A DNA stretch of 64,000 bases. Source: Vibrio navarrensis (GTDB lineage: Bacteria; Pseudomonadota; Gammaproteobacteria; Enterobacterales; Vibrionaceae). The position numbers and the translations under genes were made by a program. The stretch lies in NCBI RefSeq assembly GCF_015767675.1, contig NZ_CP065218.1, positions 930,001 to 994,000 on the forward strand. Reading direction: 5' to 3'. This document shows, in pieces, positions 46,079 to 55,270 of this stretch; within the stretch, counting starts at the first letter, position 1; each line of letters starts with the position of its first letter. Under the pieces are notes generated by a model that was not told the DNA's origin, searched no databases, and saw only the letters and a program-made list of their open reading frames with translations.

Positions 46079-46858
46079 ATGGTTCACTTTATTCGTCGGT
46101 TATGCACTTTTGCTTTGATTGTCTTCGTGACCTTACCTGTTTCAGCTACGACGACCATTCGGTTAACCTATTCAGATCTTGAGTCTTATCCGTTTCTAAT
46201 GGGGGATGGTTCCGAGCTGGCAAGCCCGCCCGGATTGGCATTAGATGTGCTTGACCACGTTGCATCAAAACTTGATCTGAAAATTGAATATGTTCGACTG
46301 CCGGGCAAACGTGCTTTACAAAACATAGATTCTGGTCACGTCGATGGCGGATTTATTTTTTCCTACAACGCGCAGCGTGCACAATATGCACGTTATCCGA
46401 TGAACGGCGATCTGCCCGATGGCACAAAGCGCATCGCCACCATTGGGTACTATTTCTACACGCTGGCAGATAAAACGTTGGACTGGGATGGAGAAAAACT
46501 TGCCGATACTGAACAACAGATAGGCGCTCACTTGGGGTTTTCTATTGTCAATGAGCTGAAGAAAAAACAGCTCAAAGTTCAGGAAGTCAAGAGCACAGAA
46601 CAGCTGTTCCAAATGTTGGAGCTTAAACGTATTTCTACCATGGCGGTTCAAGATACGATGGCCCAGCAGTATATTGCCATTCACAACCTATCAAATGTAA
46701 AGCAGGTGGAGCCAGCCATCACGACGAAAGATTACTACTTGGTGTTTAGCCACCAGTTTATGGAAGCCAATGCTGAGCTCGCTGAAAAGATATGGCAAGA
46801 GATTGAACAAGTCAGAGATGACGTCTACTCAAAGCAGAAAGATAAATATCTTGAATGA
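46079..46858 (+). CDS. Periplasmic solute-binding protein, SBP family 3-like
   Basis: 259 aa from ATG 46079 (GGGGGAG upstream). Signal peptide (LIVFVTLPVSATT, about 1-22), then a two-lobed binding fold: LTYSDLESYPFLMGDG, ALDVLDHVASKLDLKIEYVRLPGKRAL, and AHLGFSIVNELK. It resembles amino-acid-binding proteins and TonB-linked sensing paralogues. There are no permease or ATPase genes nearby, so it is an orphan. Confidence 0.75.
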   Translation: MVHFIRRLCTFALIVFVTLPVSATTTIRLTYSDLESYPFLMGDGSELASPPGLALDVLDHVASKLDLKIEYVRLPGKRALQNIDSGHVDGGFIFSYNAQRAQYARYPMNGDLPDGTKRIATIGYYFYTLADKTLDWDGEKLADTEQQIGAHLGFSIVNELKKKQLKVQEVKSTEQLFQMLELKRISTMAVQDTMAQQYIAIHNLSNVKQVEPAITTKDYYLVFSHQFMEANAELAEKIWQEIEQVRDDVYSKQKDKYLE

Positions 46859-46949
46859 GTCAGTCAGCCATAAGGTAGCTGTTCAATGTTTGATTGTGCC
46901 ATAGGGGATAATATTAACTCATTGATTATGTTAACTTTTTAAAATAAAT

Positions 46950-47145
46950 TAAGAAATAGATATCTATTGTACGTACTTAGTGTATAGTAGCGGCAGCTCA
47001 AGTAGCGAGCTATTAAAAAGAATATTTAGTTCAAGATCTCCCAGTTTTATTGATTTGATTTGTCATATTCATCCTGCGATACCTTTTTCTTCATTCCTCA
47101 CTTAGTAGCTTCATTTTTTAAATTCATTAATTTATCGAGATTTAT
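46950..47145 (+). promoter_or_regulatory. Long 5' leader of the cold-shock gene
   Basis: Long AT-rich stretch typical of cspA-type leaders. A hairpin AGCTC-AAGTAGC-GAGCT lies at 46995-47011, and a -10-like TATAGT at about 46983. Cold-inducible csp mRNAs usually carry 150-nt leaders that refold at low temperature; whether this one does is inference. Confidence 0.45.
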
Positions 47146-47358
47146 ATGTCAAATAATACAACTGGCCTAGTTAAATGGTTTAACGAAACTAAAGGTTTTG
47201 GCTTTATCACTCCAGATAACGGCGGTGCTGATCTTTTTGTTCACTTCCGTTCTATCACAAGCAACGGTTTCAAAACTCTAGCTGAAGGTCAAAAAGTATC
47301 TTTCAGTATCGAACAAGGCAACAAAGGCCCACAAGCGGCTAACGTTACTGTTCTGTAA
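47146..47358 (+). CDS. Cold-shock protein, CspA family
   Basis: 70 aa, single cold-shock domain. Both RNA-binding motifs are present: RNP1 KGFGFITP and RNP2 DLFVHFRSI. It binds single-stranded RNA and DNA and acts as an RNA chaperone. A strong terminator follows. Small ORFs downstream may be separate. Confidence 0.96.
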   Translation: MSNNTTGLVKWFNETKGFGFITPDNGGADLFVHFRSITSNGFKTLAEGQKVSFSIEQGNKGPQAANVTVL

Positions 47359-47370
47359 GCGCTTTTCGTG

Positions 47371-47411
47371 AGATCTCGCCTATGCCTAGTTAAGGCGAGA
47401 TCTTGTTTTCT
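47371..47411 (+). terminator. Intrinsic terminator after the csp gene
   Basis: AGATCTCGCCT / AGGCGAGATCT, an 11-bp stem with an 11-base loop and a TTGTTTTCT tail. Confidence 0.85.
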
Positions 47412-47430
47412 CATGTGCAGTAAGGAGTTA

Positions 47431-47544
47431 AATGACTCGAAGAGCTAATCGTAAAACATATTGGTATTACGTTTTGCGTGAGCAACAAATACCAAAAGGA
47501 CAACAATTCATTGTTCAAAATCAATTATTGCCTACACCACAATA
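47431..47544 (+). CDS. Small 37-aa ORF, possibly part of a frameshifted gene
   Basis: ATG 47431 with AAGGAG upstream. It encodes a basic peptide starting MTRRANRKTYWYYVLREQQ and ending LLPTPQ. The next open frame, in a different phase, continues right across its end (NKTSWSSTINQL...). The two could be one protein of about 100 aa broken by a frameshift, joined by programmed shifting, or two overlapping genes. Confidence 0.5.
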
Positions 47545-47735
47545 AGACCTCTTGGTCATCCACCATCAATCAGCTAAATAGTGATGCATTAAAGCGTCAT
47601 ATTTTACCCAAAGTCACAACAGATTTTTTTGACTTAGATTTTTCATATTGCGAGTTAACTCATTCAGGCGAAATTAGAGATTCACAGGGCTTGGTCTTGG
47701 GAAGCTTTTATATCTCTGACAACCAAGGAGATTGA
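47478..47735 (+). CDS. Small hypothetical ORF overlapping the previous one
   Basis: 85 codons counted from a GTG that lies inside the upstream ORF and has no clear ribosome site. The convincing part begins after about residue 20 (KTSWSSTINQLNSDALK) and ends in GEIRDSQGLVLGSFYISDNQGD. No known domain. See the frameshift possibility noted for 47431-47544. Confidence 0.45.
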   Translation: MSNKYQKDNNSLFKINYCLHHNKTSWSSTINQLNSDALKRHILPKVTTDFFDLDFSYCELTHSGEIRDSQGLVLGSFYISDNQGD

Positions 47736-47738
47736 ACG

Positions 47739-47888
47739 TTGAAGAGTAAAGTAGATCGCTGTAACGCTAAGGCGGATAAAAGTAGAATCAGCATTAAAGA
47801 TGAAAAGCCTGACAATCTTCATAAAGTAAGAAAAAAAATCGAAGAGATTCTGTTGGAACGCGAAAACAAAAAACTTTGGGAACTATAA
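47739..47888 (+). CDS. Small basic 49-aa protein
   Basis: TTG start at 47739 with AAGGAG 9 bp upstream. Lys/Asp-rich with a C-terminal helix HKVRKKIEEILLERENKKLWEL. Its tail resembles small PA3496-like proteins, which are of unknown function. It overlaps nothing and lies tightly between neighbours (gaps 3 and 14 bp), suggesting one operon. Confidence 0.5.
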   Translation: MKSKVDRCNAKADKSRISIKDEKPDNLHKVRKKIEEILLERENKKLWEL

Positions 47889-47902
47889 TTAGGGGAATAG
47901 AT

Positions 47903-48106
47903 ATGAAAAAACCAGTGAAGAAAACAGCAAAGAAAATGCGTAAAGCGGATTTTGAAGTTCGATTCGCGGTGATGGTTGGAGAATATAACAGTGCGAAAGA
48001 AGTACTCGATGCTCTCCCAGAAGGTTCACCTGATTATGTAAAGCAGAAAAAAAAGTGTGACAGTTTGTTTGCCACCGCAGAACGTTTTATCAATACAAAT
48101 CAATAA
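47903..48106 (+). CDS. Small hypothetical protein
   Basis: 67 aa from ATG 47903 (AGGGGAATAG upstream). Lys-rich start (KKPVKKTAKKMRKADFEVRF) and a helical remainder (SAKEVLDALPEGSPDYVKQKKKC). No recognised family. It is likely the last gene of the small operon behind csp. Confidence 0.6.
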   Translation: MKKPVKKTAKKMRKADFEVRFAVMVGEYNSAKEVLDALPEGSPDYVKQKKKCDSLFATAERFINTNQ

Positions 48107-48172
48107 CCTAGAATTCCCTCTATCAAGCAAGTTCTACCCGATGATTCACCAATGAAGCAAATCGCGCAGCGC

Positions 48173-48886
48173 TCATAGTTTTCCGGGCGTTATCCGTGCG
48201 ATTGCGCGAAACTCGCGGGTCATATGAGCTTGATCACTAAAGCCAAACTGTTGTGAAACCTCCACGAGACGGGCGCACTTGTACTGGCGTAAATAGTCGA
48301 TGGCTTTTTTCACTCTCAAAATGCGCTGATACTGCTTGGGTGTCATGTCCATCCAGTGTTTAAACAGGCGCTCGATTTGCCGCTGACTTAGGGCAATTTG
48401 TTCATCTAATTCTCCTAGCGTGATATCGAGCTGAATGCATTCGAGAGCCTGCTCAAGTGAGCTTGGTATGAGATCAGTTCGCTGAACATTGTCGTTAAGC
48501 CATGTGTAAAGCGTGTCAATCCGGCTTGCGTTGTCGCTGTGTGATTGCAGTGTGTCGTACAAGTCATACAGTCGAAAGCGCTGATCCTCTGGCCTCTCGA
48601 GTAAGGTGAGACGGTCAAAATGCTGACCTAACACGCCATAGCCGATGGCGGGATGAAAGCGGATACCGGCCAGTGTCGCGCCGGGAAAGAGCGTGATCTG
48701 CTGTGATTGCTTTTCTACGGGCGAAACGAGCACGCCGTGAGTGAGCGGCTTTTCTCCCAGTGTTACTTCGCCGCCGAGATGGAACACAATGCCGCTGCCT
48801 GCATCGGTGTACAGAGGTTTTATGACAGGTTCGCTGTGCAGTTCGCAGACAGAAGCCGACCAAATGCCTTGCACCAATACAGACAA
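48173..48886 (-). CDS. AraC family transcriptional regulator
   Basis: 237 aa from TTG 48886. The C-terminal double helix-turn-helix is clear (ALSQRQIERLFKHWMDMTPKQY, then LVEVSQQFGFSDQAHMTREFR). The N-terminal domain is the DUF6597-like sensor (GIWSASVCELHSEP). Family-like sequence (FNFQLSQPSGQ) continues in frame upstream of the TTG to an in-frame TAG, and no ATG is present, so the true start is unresolved. It overlaps or follows closely the AhpD-like gene. Confidence 0.85.
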   Translation of the reverse strand: MSVLVQGIWSASVCELHSEPVIKPLYTDAGSGIVFHLGGEVTLGEKPLTHGVLVSPVEKQSQQITLFPGATLAGIRFHPAIGYGVLGQHFDRLTLLERPEDQRFRLYDLYDTLQSHSDNASRIDTLYTWLNDNVQRTDLIPSSLEQALECIQLDITLGELDEQIALSQRQIERLFKHWMDMTPKQYQRILRVKKAIDYLRQYKCARLVEVSQQFGFSDQAHMTREFRAIARITPGKL

Positions 48887-48935
48887 CTGCCCCGAGGGTT
48901 GGGACAGTTGAAAGTTGAACGCGGACTGGTGAGAT

Positions 48936-49397
48936 TTACTGTGGTTTATAGCTGCCTACCTCGGGTTTAAACACTTTCACAATGCGATTCCAACTATTGA
49001 TAGCGTTGATGGCGATGGTCAAATCAACCAACGTTTTTTCACCGAACGCGCTGACCACTTTATCATAACACTCAGCGTCGACCGTTTTTCCCGCCGTTAA
49101 ATGTTCAGCCCACTCTAGTGCGGCGATTTCGCTATCTGTATACAAAGGCATGTCACGCCAAGCGTTTAACCCTAATATACGTTCGACACTTTCGCCAGCC
49201 GCCATCGCATCTTTGCTGTGCATATCAATACAGAAAGCGCACTGGTTGATCTGCGATACGCGCAGTTTGACCAGTTCCCAAATTTCTACCGTCACGGTTT
49301 CGGAAGCACGAAACTGCTCTCGCAAATAGTTTTCCTGTTCCAGCAGAATCTGCATTCCTTTGGCCGCAAGCCCGAAGTAGTTGGCACGTAAAGTCAT
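48936..49397 (-). CDS. Carboxymuconolactone decarboxylase / AhpD-like protein
   Basis: 153 aa from ATG 49397 (GAGGAG upstream). The CxxC motif CAFCIDMHSKDA carries two Cys and the His of the AhpD-like peroxidase active site. Members act as alkylhydroperoxidase-like or decarboxylase-like proteins; the substrate is unknown. The AraC gene lies immediately downstream on the same strand and may regulate it. Confidence 0.88.
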   Translation of the reverse strand: MTLRANYFGLAAKGMQILLEQENYLREQFRASETVTVEIWELVKLRVSQINQCAFCIDMHSKDAMAAGESVERILGLNAWRDMPLYTDSEIAALEWAEHLTAGKTVDAECYDKVVSAFGEKTLVDLTIAINAINSWNRIVKVFKPEVGSYKPQ

Positions 49398-49783
49398 TGT
49401 ATTTCTCCTCTGTGGTTGTGAAATACACAATAAACTTTTCGTGCCGAGCCAGTATTGAATAATTTCGACATGCGACCGATCTTAATTACTCAAAATGCGG
49501 CGTTTAGTTGGCAGCCTAGATGCCCCCATTCGGCTTATTGACATTGTTTTATAACAATGAGATCCAAGTCCCTCATTCCACAAGATTGATGTCTAATTTG
49601 TAAGGATTTATATGTTAAAATTTAGTGCTTTAACTCAGTTTCTATCAACAATTTGCTGCCGATAGTCGGGATGACTACTTTGCTCTGTTGGTACTGAATT
49701 TATCGTCAAGCACGCAATTCTTTTAAATAATGTTGTTTGCCTTGCTATCTCTGCACAGTGAAGTGAGTGAGGCAGGAGGAAAT
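49398..49783. promoter_or_regulatory. Intergenic region with a dyad, before the MCP gene
   Basis: 386 bp without a gene. CATTGTT TTAT AACAATG (49542-49559) is a perfect 7-bp inverted repeat overlapping a TTGACA-like -35 at 49539. It may be an operator for the divergent AhpD-like/AraC unit or the MCP gene. Confidence 0.4.
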
Positions 49784-51352
49784 ATGAAAAGACTCATCTT
49801 AGCGGTTGTGGTGGCCATGTTCGCCTTGGCTGCGATTGCCAGTGCCATCTCGACGTCTTACGTCTCGTATCAAGAGATCAATAACGTCATTTTGATTAAC
49901 TCGAAAGCGAAAGGGTCACAAATGGCTCTGCACGCTGAGTACATTTTAGAAAACTCCAAGCAGCCGATTGACGATCTGCAAGAGATGGTGACGACGCTCA
50001 GCCATCGTGCGGACATCGCTTACGCGATAGTGATCGACAAAAACGTGGCGGCGGTCGCGCACAGTGACAAGCAAAAAATCAATAAAGTCTACAAGGATGA
50101 GTACACGGTGCTTGGCGCGACACAAGGTGTGGTGCAGCACTCGAAATGGTATGCCGATGTACAGAAAGTGTGGACCTACGACATCATGTCGCCGATTTAT
50201 GTTAACGGCAAACTCTATGGAACATTAGACATCGGCGTGCCGATCACCGAAGTCGACTCGGCGGCGATGGGCATCATCGTTACCCAATTGGCGACTACTT
50301 GCGGTATGTTCGTGCTGTGTATTGTGGTGTTGGCGGGCTTGATGACCAAACTGTTCCAGCCTCTGACTCGTTTGCAAAGTGCGCTTGAAGATATTTCTCA
50401 AGGCGATGGCGACTTAACCATGCGCTTGCCCGTTAAGGGCAATGACGAAATCGCTCATATCTCAACCGCATTCAACACGTTTGTCTCGAAAATCAATGAC
50501 ATTATTCAGCAGGTCGTGCGTACTGGCAGCGAACTCAATCAGTCGGCCAATGTGGTGCGTGAGCAGTCGGTGCGAGCGCTGACTCGCGGCGATCTGCAGA
50601 ACGAACAGTCCACACTGGTGGTGACATCGATGAATGAGATGGTATCGACCATCAATGAAATTTCCACCAATGCCGCAGGGGCGGCGCAGGCGGCGGGTAA
50701 TGTAAATAAAGAGACCGCCAACAGCAGTGCGGTTTTGCAGTTTGCCACCGAAACCATCAGCAACTTAACTGATGAAATGAACAACACTGCTAATGTGGTG
50801 GTGGCGCTGGCGGATAGAACACAATCTATTGAGTCGATTTTGGATGTGATTCGCGGTATTTCCGAACAAACTAACCTTCTGGCACTTAACGCGGCGATTG
50901 AAGCCGCAAGGGCTGGTGAAGCTGGGCGCGGTTTTGCTGTGGTGGCCGATGAAGTGAGAAATCTGGCAACCAAAACAGCGCAATCGACCGGTGAAATCCA
51001 GACCATGATTGACCATTTACAAGCCGAAGCGAAAAGTGCGGTGACGGCGATGAACGCCAGCCGTGAACTGACCATCAAAGGTGCAGAAGCCACGCTCGAA
51101 GCGCAGCAAGCGATCAGAACCATCGCGTCTCAAGTCTCTTCGATTTTAGATCTCAATACCCAAGTGGCAACCGCCACCGAGCAGCAATCGAGCGTAACGA
51201 AAGAGATCAACTTGAATATGGACTCGCTCAATGAGTCAGTGAGAGAGGGGCTGAGCGCTAGCCAACAACTGGAAGACACCAGTAAAACCTTGACTGCGCT
51301 TTCGCAAACACTGGATAAGTATGCGGGTTCGTTTAAAGTCGGCAAGGCGTAA
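49784..51352 (+). CDS. Methyl-accepting chemotaxis protein with Cache sensor
   Basis: 522 aa from ATG 49784 (GGAGGAA upstream). TM1 at about 5-24, a periplasmic single-Cache-like domain (about 30-165), TM2 at about 170-192, HAMP ([26 protein letters not shown]) and the signalling coiled coil with tip [20 protein letters not shown]. It lacks a C-terminal tether. A terminator hairpin follows at 51382-51417. Not part of the che operon. Confidence 0.92.
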   Translation: MKRLILAVVVAMFALAAIASAISTSYVSYQEINNVILINSKAKGSQMALHAEYILENSKQPIDDLQEMVTTLSHRADIAYAIVIDKNVAAVAHSDKQKINKVYKDEYTVLGATQGVVQHSKWYADVQKVWTYDIMSPIYVNGKLYGTLDIGVPITEVDSAAMGIIVTQLATTCGMFVLCIVVLAGLMTKLFQPLTRLQSALEDISQGDGDLTMRLPVKGNDEIAHISTAFNTFVSKINDIIQQVVRTGSELNQSANVVREQSVRALTRGDLQNEQSTLVVTSMNEMVSTINEISTNAAGAAQAAGNVNKETANSSAVLQFATETISNLTDEMNNTANVVVALADRTQSIESILDVIRGISEQTNLLALNAAIEAARAGEAGRGFAVVADEVRNLATKTAQSTGEIQTMIDHLQAEAKSAVTAMNASRELTIKGAEATLEAQQAIRTIASQVSSILDLNTQVATATEQQSSVTKEINLNMDSLNESVREGLSASQQLEDTSKTLTALSQTLDKYAGSFKVGKA

Positions 51353-51381
51353 GTTGCTCTTTTTGTGGTTGAACTGACCAA

Positions 51382-51420
51382 AATAAAGCCCTGAGGCGTG
51401 AAGTTCAGGGCTTTTTGTTT
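51382..51420. terminator. Intrinsic terminator, convergent genes
   Basis: AAAGCCCTGA ... TCAGGGCTTTTT stem between the MCP and catalase genes. Confidence 0.75.
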
Positions 51421-51455
51421 CATGCCACTTAGCGTTATCACAGCGAGCAGTAAAG

Positions 51456-52898
51456 TTAAAGTGTCAACCCAAGAGCGTTGGCGACCCCTTCACCATAGCG
51501 CAAATCGGCTTGCAGGCAGTTGGCGATGTGCCTACGTTTTATCTCCTCTGGCGCATTGCCCATTGCATCGGCGGTGTTTTGGAACAGTCTTTGTTGCTCA
51601 TCTTTCTTCATTAAGCGGAACAGATTTCCCACTTGGGAGAAGTAATCGGTGTCCTCTCTGTGATTCCAGTGATCGGCGGCCCCTTCAATCGATAAAGGCG
51701 GCTCGCGGAAGTCCGGTTGTTCTTGCCATTGGCCATAACTGTTGGGCTCATAACCAATGGTGGAACCGAAGTTGCCATCAACACGCATTGGTCCATCACG
51801 GTGATATCCATGCACCGGACATCGCGGCGCATTGACCGGGATTTGGTGATGATTCACACCGATCCGATAGCGCTGGGTGTCGCCGTAAGAAAAAAGTCGG
51901 GCTTGCAGCATACGATCGGGTGAAAAGCTGATGCCCGGTACGACGTTGGCAGGATTCATGGCGGCTTGCTCAACCTCGGCAAAGTAGTTATCTGGGTTGC
52001 GGTTGAGTTCCAAAACGCCCACTTCGATCAGTGGGTAGTCTTTGTGCGGCCAGACTTTGGTCAGATCAAACGGGTTGTACGGGACTTGTGCAGCCTCTTT
52101 CTCTGGCATGACCTGAATGTATAGGGTCCATTTGGGAAAATCGCCATTTTCAATTGATTCATACAGGTCGCGTTGATGGCTTTCGCGATCTTTACTGATG
52201 ATCGCCTCCGCTTCTTCGTTGGTCAGGTTTTTGATGCCCTGATGGGTACGAAAGTGAAATTTGACCCAAAAACGTTCCATTTGCGCATTGATGAAACTGA
52301 AGGTGTGCGATCCAAAACCATGCATATGGCGGTAACTGGCTGGGATGCCTCGGTCAGACATAATGATGGTTACCTGATGCAAGGATTCAGGAAGCAGAGT
52401 CCAAAAATCCCAATTGTTCTTTTCCGATCGCATATTGGTTCGCGGATCGCGTTTTACTGCATGATTCAAATCGGGAAACTTCAGTGGATCACGCATGAAA
52501 AAGATCGGCGTGTTGTTTCCCACCAAGTCCCAGTTACCTTCCTCGGTGTAGAACTTCACTGCGAAACCGCGAATGTCGCGCTCTGCGTCCGCCGCGCCTC
52601 GCTCTCCTGCAACGGTCGAAAAACGCAAAAAGAGGTCGGTTTTTTTACCTACTTGGCTAAATAACTTAGTACGAGTGTAGCGGGTAATGTCTTGGGTGAC
52701 GGTAAACGTACCATAGGCCCCCGAACCTTTAGCATGCATGCGTCGCTCGGGAATCACTTCTCGGTCAAAGTGAGCGAGTTTTTCAATAAGCCAAATGTCC
52801 TGAAGAAGTGCGGGGCCACGGGGGCCAGCGGTCATAATATTCTGGTTGTCTACAACGGGCGCACCCGCAGCTGTAGTGAGTTTGGGGTTCTTTTTCAT
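51456..52898 (-). CDS. Catalase, small-subunit haem type
   Basis: 480 aa, clade 3-type length. Distal haem side: His55 ([14 protein letters not shown]) and Asn in [13 protein letters not shown]. Proximal Tyr in [14 protein letters not shown]. It dismutates hydrogen peroxide in the cytoplasm or periplasm (no signal peptide seen). The NADPH-binding fold length is present. An OxyR-like site is not clear to me. A thioredoxin-like gene lies upstream on the same strand. Confidence 0.95.
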   Translation of the reverse strand: MKKNPKLTTAAGAPVVDNQNIMTAGPRGPALLQDIWLIEKLAHFDREVIPERRMHAKGSGAYGTFTVTQDITRYTRTKLFSQVGKKTDLFLRFSTVAGERGAADAERDIRGFAVKFYTEEGNWDLVGNNTPIFFMRDPLKFPDLNHAVKRDPRTNMRSEKNNWDFWTLLPESLHQVTIIMSDRGIPASYRHMHGFGSHTFSFINAQMERFWVKFHFRTHQGIKNLTNEEAEAIISKDRESHQRDLYESIENGDFPKWTLYIQVMPEKEAAQVPYNPFDLTKVWPHKDYPLIEVGVLELNRNPDNYFAEVEQAAMNPANVVPGISFSPDRMLQARLFSYGDTQRYRIGVNHHQIPVNAPRCPVHGYHRDGPMRVDGNFGSTIGYEPNSYGQWQEQPDFREPPLSIEGAADHWNHREDTDYFSQVGNLFRLMKKDEQQRLFQNTADAMGNAPEEIKRRHIANCLQADLRYGEGVANALGLTL

Positions 52899-52998
52899 AA
52901 TCTACCTTCTCAATTTGATTGAATGAACAAGTGTCTTATTGCTGACTGGTATCGTGGACAATTCGGTGGACCTTTTTCATGCCCACCGATTTTGCTTA

Positions 52999-53241
52999 TT
53001 AACCGTTTTTCACTTGTTCAAGTGATGCACCGTAATTGATGTGGAAGACGTTACCGTCGATCACTAAGGCTGGGACCGATTTCACACCCAGTCGTTCGGC
53101 TTCGCTAATGCGCCCACTCTCTTTGCCAAAATGAACCACTTCGACGTCGAATTGTTTTGGGTCAAGGGCACTGGCTAACTGCTCTTCAGCGGTGACACAA
53201 ACAGGGCAGCCTGCGTGGTAAAAAGTTGCTTTTATTGTCAT
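52999..53241 (-). CDS. Small thioredoxin-fold protein with CPVC motif
   Basis: 80 aa, a glutaredoxin/thioredoxin-like single domain. The redox pair is CPVC (about 12-15) and the cis-Pro region is SVPALVIDG. It is probably a cytoplasmic redox protein. It lies 100 bp upstream of the catalase gene and on the same strand, so an oxidative-stress role is plausible. Confidence 0.85.
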   Translation of the reverse strand: MTIKATFYHAGCPVCVTAEEQLASALDPKQFDVEVVHFGKESGRISEAERLGVKSVPALVIDGNVFHINYGASLEQVKNG

Positions 53242-53551
53242 AATTCAGGTCTCTCTACTTTTTGCTTGAGGGATGGGAGTCAGGACGGTCGCCAAACTCA
53301 CCTGATTCCCACTTTTTTAGCCGTCAGCGAGTTCAGGTCACTGACGACAGAGAAATATCCCGCTAATGTGAGCTGGCTGCTTGTTTGACATTGTCTCTTC
53401 AAACGGCCAAGGTCTCTTCAAACGACCGTCTTTTCAAATCAAACGACCATAGCACTTGCGGTGCATCCCTAAGGCAAAACGTTAGGACTCCTAAGCATGT
53501 ACGTCAAGACAGATGTCTGTCATGAAAACATCAGGGGTGAGTAAACTGCTG
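53242..53551. other. Intergenic region with imperfect tandem repeat
   Basis: 310 bp without a gene. GTCTCTTCAAACGGCC (53393-53408), GTCTCTTCAAACGACC (53412-53427) and GTCTTTTCAAATCAAACGACC (53428-53448) form three imperfect copies. No regulator is known for this motif. Confidence 0.45.
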
Positions 53552-54187
53552 CTACGTCTTAAGCTGCTCTGCGAGCTGTGCCTCTTCGTGTTCAGGGCAG
53601 TCAAGCCGCAAATGTTGGTCGCCAAAGGGGGCATTGACTAGGTGGCAATAGTGCGGTTGAGAAACACTGTGTTCCTGGTTTTTACCAAAATACTGGCAAG
53701 TGACGCACATGCGATTCAACGCAATATCGCCTTGATCTTGGAGCTGTCTGACCATCTTGATGATAAGCCTTAACAGCATCACTTTTTCATTTTCGCTCAG
53801 CATTTGGGTGGCACTGCCAAGAAATAGGCTCAGGTTTGCCGACGCGGCCATGGAGCTTCCTGCTTCAGTTAAGGTGATCGATAGGGCGCGTTTATCATCG
53901 ATTGCAGGCCCTTTTGCTATCAAACCTTTTGTCACTAATGCTGCAACGGCATCGCTCGCCGTCGCTGGGGTAATGGCAAGTTGCTGAGCAATCGCAGACA
54001 GACGCAGTGGCACGCTGCGTACCGCAAGCAGCGAGAGAATTTCGGTCTGCGTTGGAGTCAGACCATTGGCCGCAGCATGTTCCCAAGCTTTGCTACGCAT
54101 TGCGGTGTTGATCTTGGCAAAACCCGTCGAGATACGAGCTTCGATTGGTGAGCTAATTTTGTCGAAGTCATTCATGGCGTTGATCAC
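53552..54187 (-). CDS. MarR family regulator with Cys-rich C-terminal tail
   Basis: 211 aa from GTG 54187. Winged-helix MarR domain in residues 20-150 (LTPTQTEILSLL, ATASDAVAALVTKGLI, DDKRALSITLTEAG). A C-terminal extension of about 50 residues contains CVTCQYF, HYCHLVNAP and DCPEHEE, which look metal-binding. The start GTGA overlaps the MerR stop, so the two regulators are translationally coupled. Confidence 0.85.
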   Translation of the reverse strand: MINAMNDFDKISSPIEARISTGFAKINTAMRSKAWEHAAANGLTPTQTEILSLLAVRSVPLRLSAIAQQLAITPATASDAVAALVTKGLIAKGPAIDDKRALSITLTEAGSSMAASANLSLFLGSATQMLSENEKVMLLRLIIKMVRQLQDQGDIALNRMCVTCQYFGKNQEHSVSQPHYCHLVNAPFGDQHLRLDCPEHEEAQLAEQLKT

Positions 54188-54591
54188 TTTTTCAGTTCGG
54201 GTAAATGACGTTTTACCGATTTCATCAGTTTTTGGAATGAAGGGCAGGTCAAATGAGAAGAGTGAGGGCAGTTTGCGACATGATTTAAACTGTCTCGCAC
54301 CGCTTTAAGCCGTTTGATCTGTGCATCGATCTCTTGGGCCTTGTTGCTTAACATTTCGCGATCAATGACCAGCATATCTTGCGATGATGTCGCTAGCATG
54401 GCGGCAATGTCGTTGAGTGAAAATCCGGCCAACCTTCCCAGAGAAATCAGGTTCAGTTTCTCCAGCACATTGGGAGCGTATTGGCGCCTTAGCCCACTTC
54501 GTCCAATCGAAGTAATCAGCCCCAATTGTTCGTAGTAGCGCAGTGTCGAGGCGGGAAGACCAGATAGCTTAGTAACCTCGGCAATATCCAT
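54184..54591 (-). CDS. MerR family transcriptional regulator
   Basis: 135 aa from ATG 54591 (MDIAEVTKLSGLPASTLRYYEQLGLI); ATG 54603 (MDNF) is an alternative and overlaps the divergent promoter. The MerR winged helix is followed by a coiled-coil dimerisation helix and a short C-terminus with CPHSSHLTC (possible metal site). It is divergent from a DUF2938 gene whose promoter has the 19-bp spacer that MerR proteins act on. Confidence 0.88.
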   Translation of the reverse strand: MDIAEVTKLSGLPASTLRYYEQLGLITSIGRSGLRRQYAPNVLEKLNLISLGRLAGFSLNDIAAMLATSSQDMLVIDREMLSNKAQEIDAQIKRLKAVRDSLNHVANCPHSSHLTCPSFQKLMKSVKRHLPELKK

Positions 54592-54602
54592 AAAATTGTC
54601 CA

Positions 54603-54633
54603 TTGACTTAAAGTGAGCTTCAAGTCGTACCAT
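54603..54633 (+). promoter_or_regulatory. MerR-type promoter/operator
   Basis: -35 TTGACT (54603-54608) and -10-like TACCAT (54628-54633) are separated by 19 bp, the hallmark of MerR-controlled promoters. An inverted repeat GACTT / AAGTC spans the spacer (54605-54609 and 54622-54626). It faces the DUF2938 gene. Confidence 0.65.
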
Positions 54634-54683
54634 GCAAGTTGATAAACAACAAGCCAATTTTTAGCCTAAAGAAGGAGAATGGA

Positions 54684-55178
54684 ATGGATACGATGATCGG
54701 GCTGCAAGCGATTTTTATTGGTCTTGGAGCAACATTGCTAATGGACGGCTGGTCGTGGATTCAACGCAACGTATTTGGCATCGCCTCGCTCAATTATGCC
54801 TTAGTTGCACGCTGGATTCTGTGGATCCCAGAGGGAAAATGGATGCATGACACCATTTTACAAACGCCCAAAGTGGCGGGTGAACAACTACTCGGATGGT
54901 TACTGCATTACGCGATTGGCATCGCCTTCGCCTTTCTTCTCATTTGGTGGGCGGGTGAACACTGGCTTGCTGAGCCGTCTTTGGACGAAGCCGTTGTCAT
55001 TGGCATGGCCACCTTGTGTGTGCCATTTTTGTTGATTCAGCCCTGCTTGGGATTTGGCGTGGTCGCCAGTAAAACGCCAATGCCTTGGCAAGCACGCGTT
55101 TTAAGCTTTATCACCCATCTGGTTTATGGCACTGGGCTGTTCATCAGTGCCGAATTACTGCGCTGGATAACGGCGTGA
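54684..55178 (+). CDS. DUF2938 family membrane protein
   Basis: 164 aa from ATG 54684 (GAAGGAGAATGG upstream). Four membrane segments (IGLQAIFIGLGATLLMDGW, YAIGIAFAFLLIWWAG, FLLIQPCLGFGVVA, LVYGTGLFISAELL). The conserved PLLQPxLGxG-like loop of DUF2938 is present. Function unknown. It is likely controlled by the divergent MerR protein, perhaps in response to a metal or drug. Confidence 0.8.
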   Translation: MDTMIGLQAIFIGLGATLLMDGWSWIQRNVFGIASLNYALVARWILWIPEGKWMHDTILQTPKVAGEQLLGWLLHYAIGIAFAFLLIWWAGEHWLAEPSLDEAVVIGMATLCVPFLLIQPCLGFGVVASKTPMPWQARVLSFITHLVYGTGLFISAELLRWITA

Positions 55179-55216
55179 CTTGCTGCATCAGCCGATTCTT
55201 GTTAGTGTCGTTGGCT

Positions 55217-55270
55217 ATGAATATGATCAATAGCTTAACGTCCGTTTTCTTCTGGTGGCGCTCTCTCTAG
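55217..55270 (+). CDS. Trp-Trp leader peptide upstream of trpS2
   Basis: 17 codons encode MNMINSLTSVFFWWRSL with tandem TGG TGG at 55253-55258, then TAG. The ribosome site is weak. Position, the two Trp codons and the alternating hairpins downstream make it a leader peptide for ribosome-mediated attenuation of trpS2. Confidence 0.65.
   Translation: MNMINSLTSVFFWWRSL

Noticed and set aside
50539..51123. 194-codon open frame antisense to the Cache MCP gene
   Set aside because: Complement of the helical signalling domain, not a real gene.
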